Positions 61,142-64,000 of a stretch of DNA of 64,000 nucleotides are shown one piece after another. This DNA is from Saccharomycopsis malanga (lineage: Eukaryota > Ascomycota > Saccharomycetes > Ascoideales > Saccharomycopsidaceae): contig CP025321.1 of assembly GCA_004014935.1 (NCBI GenBank), forward strand, positions 806,001 to 870,000, read 5' to 3'. Under the pieces are notes generated by a model, which did not search any database, had not been told where the DNA came from, and saw nothing but the letters and a program-made list of their open reading frames with translations. The position numbers and the translations under genes are program-made. Numbering within the stretch: the first letter of the stretch is position 1; each line of letters begins with the position of its first letter.

Positions 61142-62218
61142 ATGCCACACACTCAATTGACGGTCATTGGATCATTAAACTACGATCTTGTCACTTTTAC
61201 CCCACGGGTACCTGAAGCTGGGGAAACCATCAAAGCCAATGTATTTGAGCCCCACACCGGTGGGAAAGGTTTCAACGAGGCTATAGCTCTTGCCAGGTTG
61301 CTTCCATCGTCTTCAAAAAACACGACTCATTTTGTCAGAATGATAGGCAAGGTGGGAAATGACTCCTTTGGTGGTGAATTGCTAGACAGTTTGAAAAAGG
61401 AAAACGTCAATGTGACCGAAGTCATTGTAGAAGATGATGTGAAAACTGGCGTTGCCACTATTTTGGTGGAGGAGAATGGTGAAAATAGAATATTGATTAC
61501 TGCTGGTGCCAATGACAAATTACGACCATCTAGTGAGGAGTTTGAAAAGTATTTTCCTGCTGATGAACAGAATGCGCCACAATTTGTCATGCTACAGAAC
61601 GAGTTTCCATATTTTGTTCAAACAATCCAATGGTTAAAGCAAAACAGACCAAGCTATCAGATTGCTTATAACCCGTCTCCAATCAAGCAGATCAATGGAG
61701 ATTATTTGAAAGATGTGGATTTATTGATTGTAAATGAGATTGAGTCAAAACAGATATTATTTACCTTGATTGATGAAAACCAGAAAACCGACATCAGCAA
61801 CCACGAGCAACATGTAGATTTCGACAGCAACGAGGCAAAAATCTCTTTTTTTAAAGATATTGGTCTTAAACTTGCCGACAAAATCAACCATAACAAACAC
61901 TCTTTAAACTTGGTAATCATTACTTTGGGATCCTTGGGAGTGATATACGTTACTAAAACCACAGCTGAAGATGCAAATGGAAAGCCTGTTGCGGAGTTTG
62001 TCAAGTCCCAAAAGGTGCCAAAAGAATTGATTGTCGACACCACTGGCGCTGGCGATACCTTCTTTGGCTCGGTGGTTTCCCAGTTGAGTTTGGATAGAAC
62101 AGATTATTGCTCTGCTATACAGTTTGCCGCTGTTGCTAGCTCATTGGCTATCCAGAAAAAGGGTGCTGGCGAAAGCATACCAACCTACGAAGCAGTCGCC
62201 AAAAAATTAGATAGCTGA
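61142..62218 (+). CDS. RBK1: Ribokinase
   Basis: Phosphorylates D-ribose to ribose 5-phosphate with ATP, feeding the pentose phosphate pathway. A PfkB-family fold: the N-terminal substrate signature is GSLNYDLVTFTPRVPEAGET with GGKGFNEAIALARL. The C-terminal active-site signature is DTTGAGDTFFGSVV, with the catalytic Asp in GAGD and the anion hole formed by the glycines. A TLGSLGVIYV strand precedes it. The length of 358 aa is a little above S. cerevisiae Rbk1 (333), owing to an inserted loop near 205-225 (ENQKTDISNHEQHVDFDSNE). Confidence 0.93.
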   Translation: MPHTQLTVIGSLNYDLVTFTPRVPEAGETIKANVFEPHTGGKGFNEAIALARLLPSSSKNTTHFVRMIGKVGNDSFGGELLDSLKKENVNVTEVIVEDDVKTGVATILVEENGENRILITAGANDKLRPSSEEFEKYFPADEQNAPQFVMLQNEFPYFVQTIQWLKQNRPSYQIAYNPSPIKQINGDYLKDVDLLIVNEIESKQILFTLIDENQKTDISNHEQHVDFDSNEAKISFFKDIGLKLADKINHNKHSLNLVIITLGSLGVIYVTKTTAEDANGKPVAEFVKSQKVPKELIVDTTGAGDTFFGSVVSQLSLDRTDYCSAIQFAAVASSLAIQKKGAGESIPTYEAVAKKLDS

Positions 62219-63007
62219 AAAGAAAAATTACTCAGATTTCAATCCATATAGCATTATAGAAACCAAGCAAGATATGACATGCAAAATTATTATTCAATAA
62301 AGACTTGTAGAGTAGTTTTATAGACTGAGCCATTATAATAAAAGGTTTGGGGTTTATGTAATTATGGAATATTATTTGGTAGTAAACGTTTGTATCCATG
62401 TTAATATAACATATTTTGCTTGTGATTATTATAATGGCATAGACTGAATATAGCACATTAGTTGAATGGTTTGTCAATGGATTGTCAACCATTCAAACAC
62501 TGAATTTTTCAAGACAAGCTATTGTTCAACTTGTACTGCTAATATAGAGCCATGAGTGGCTTTTACAACTGTTTTTTCCAACTTTTACAGTATCTTAAAC
62601 TCATTCACCATTTGATATAGTTATTTGTTTGCGCACAATAGACTTTATAATAAATTACAATTTAGCCACAGGGCAGGAAGGCTCGGTGACTAGTACTCTC
62701 GAAGATGAGAAAGACTCAACTGATATATACTCAAAATATAAGATATTAATATTATTATAAACTATAGTTTATATAGGTTCCCGCGCATACTATGTGCCCC
62801 GGCCAGGCATGAAACCGCCCACGTAGTTCCCTATATTTTTCCATGTCATCTACAGATCAAAGGTTTCAATATCAGTTAAAATTGATGATATTGGCGGTTA
62901 AGACTTTGTAGGCTTTTTCAAAGGGCTGGGAGAACTTTGTTATTTTCCCTGGAAATTCAAATTATCGGAGCTTTAGAAAAATTCAACACTGAGCGAAATA
63001 TTCAATA
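62219..63007. other. Intergenic region with a degraded SINE-like copy
   Basis: These 789 bases between RBK1 and CEX1 hold copy E of the SINE-like family. No gene is supported. Confidence 0.6.
62667..62765 (+). mobile_element. SINE-like repeat, copy E (head joined to tail)
   Basis: The head CACAGGGCAGGAAGGCTCGG, then TGACTAGTACTCTCGAAGAT, matches the tRNA-like start including an A-box-like word. It runs after GAGAAAGACT straight into the tail AACTGATATATACTCAAAAT with AAGATATTAATATTATTATA, so the body is missing. It is an internally deleted, short copy. Confidence 0.7.
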
Positions 63008-64000
63008 ATGAATTTCCTTACCAAAACTCTTGGATCATTCACGGGTTATAATATTCCCTACAATATTGGCGAGCGAATTCAGGACCCAATCTCCGAAAAC
63101 TATGCGTCAAGCTCTATATGGGCGGTTTATGAAGGCACCAGCAAGGCAGATGGGTCGAAATGTACAATCTTTGAATTTGATTTAAAAAACTCCAGAAACA
63201 CCTCTTACGTGGCATTGGCGAGAAACGCAGCAAGAAAACTAAAGTCAACAAGAATACCCGGCGTCTTAAAAGTCTTTGACACCTTGGAAACTGATAGTAA
63301 TATCTACATCTTTGCCGAGAGGGTTGTGCCTTTGGCAAAGTACCTCCAGAATAACCAGAATGCGCTCAGCGCAGACGCACTTTTACTTGGTATCTACATT
63401 ATATCAAAAGTACTAAAGCACATAAATGTGGAAGGCAGCTCTGTCCATGGCAATGTAGACCTCCTGTCTGTGTTTGTAAGTGATTCTGGTGAATGGAGAC
63501 TTGGTGGTTTTGAATTGATGACGAATATCAAAAGTGATTCGGAACAAGCTATATATAGATATAGTTCAGCCTGTCCAACTTTCAGGAACGTCATACCGCC
63601 TGAAGTCACTTCTAAAGGCATCGAGGCACTTCGAGGTGCACATAATCAGATTTTAAAGCTTGATTCCTACAAGCTAGGTGGTCTTATTTGGTGTTTGTTC
63701 AACAATATCAACAGTTCAAGCGAGATAAATGGCCCTAGTCAATTTCTACAAGTAAATAAAATCCCTAAAACAATTCAACCTGCTCTCAAGAAACTTTTGC
63801 AGAATTCCACCACTACTAGAATGACCGTAGAGGTCTTCGTCAGCCAGGGAGAAAAGTCTATTTTCAAAGGTAACGCTTTGATAGACTGCTACAAAGACTT
63901 GGATGAACTCAATCTCAAACCTGACTCGGAAAAACTTGAATTCATGCGGTCTCTAGAGAATATCAAGTCTGTATGCCCTCCAGGGTTTATGGAATACAGA
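63008..64000 (+). CDS. CEX1: Cex1/Scy1-like pseudokinase, 5' part
   Basis: The frame opens with the ATG at 63008 and runs off the right edge after 331 codons. Cex1 is the yeast SCYL1-type protein; it sits on the cytoplasmic face of the nuclear pore and collects exported tRNAs for eEF1A. The start NFLTKTLGSFTGYNIPYNIG matches the family. The kinase-like fold lacks a proper catalytic loop: where HRD would be there is VHGNVDL, followed by SDSGEWRLGGFEL in place of DFG, as in SCYL pseudokinases. The end of the visible part (FKGNALIDCYKDLDELNLKP, DSEKLEFMRSLENI) begins the HEAT-repeat region. A CTG codon at 63464-63466 falls where serine is at least as plausible as leucine. Confidence 0.85.
   Translation, partial: MNFLTKTLGSFTGYNIPYNIGERIQDPISENYASSSIWAVYEGTSKADGSKCTIFEFDLKNSRNTSYVALARNAARKLKSTRIPGVLKVFDTLETDSNIYIFAERVVPLAKYLQNNQNALSADALLLGIYIISKVLKHINVEGSSVHGNVDLLSVFVSDSGEWRLGGFELMTNIKSDSEQAIYRYSSACPTFRNVIPPEVTSKGIEALRGAHNQILKLDSYKLGGLIWCLFNNINSSSEINGPSQFLQVNKIPKTIQPALKKLLQNSTTTRMTVEVFVSQGEKSIFKGNALIDCYKDLDELNLKPDSEKLEFMRSLENIKSVCPPGFMEYR

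Noticed and set aside
1-64000. LTR or virus-like element, CRISPR array, rRNA
   Set aside because: No long terminal repeats, no reverse transcriptase, integrase or capsid-like reading frame, no regular repeat-spacer array and no rRNA-like sequence was seen on either strand.

Overview
This is a stretch of yeast nuclear chromosome, almost certainly from the CTG-Ser clade of Saccharomycotina (Debaryomycetaceae and relatives, the Candida albicans group). The genes are mostly intronless, and three have an intron with a GT start and a TACTAAC/TACTAAT branch site. Orthologues are recognisable all along the window: PFK26-type 6-phosphofructo-2-kinase, a Cln-type G1 cyclin, LCB3/YSR3, SPO7, TRS20, DSN1, UBA3, TRP1, IPP1, RIO1, GUS1, CDH1, RBK1 and CEX1. 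By eye I found no in-frame CTG codon in GUS1 (717 codons) or IPP1 (287 codons), as expected where CTG is read as serine. The species itself cannot be named from the window.

Layout. 1-9.5 kb: the 3' end of an unrecognised gene, PFK26, then an unusually long (3.7 kb) gap between convergent genes that holds one relic-like acidic reading frame. 9.5-18 kb: a G1 cyclin with a 2.2 kb upstream region, a sphingoid-base-phosphate phosphatase and the Spo7 subunit of the lipin phosphatase complex. 19-24 kb: a small secreted protein with a cationic tail, divergent from a zinc-cluster transcription factor whose intron lies inside the Zn2Cys6 motif. 26-34 kb: three disordered proteins I do not recognise, the last with a C-terminal membrane anchor. 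34.7-38 kb: TRS20 (spliced) and DSN1. 38.4-42 kb: a spliced GH63-like (Ymr196w-type) gene with a one-base frameshift. 43-47.5 kb: a coiled-coil membrane protein, UBA3 and TRP1. 48.5-57 kb: IPP1, RIO1, GUS1 and CDH1. 57-64 kb: a secreted glycoprotein with several Kex2 sites, a four-helix membrane protein, ribokinase and the start of CEX1.

The most interesting non-gene signal is a dispersed repeat present in at least six copies (about 31.1, 34.4, 35.4, 47.6, 48.2 and 62.7 kb). It has a tRNA-like head with Pol III A-box and B-box matches, a shared body and a tail rich in ATT. One copy is flanked by a 10-bp direct repeat that looks like a target-site duplication. This is the architecture of a tRNA-derived SINE, which I do not know to be described in this yeast group.

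The genes do not form one pathway. Cell-cycle genes (G1 cyclin, DSN1, CDH1) are scattered among housekeeping genes, and MluI cell-cycle boxes (ACGCGT) lie upstream of the cyclin and of DSN1. I saw no LTR element, virus-like element, CRISPR array, rRNA or canonical tRNA gene.
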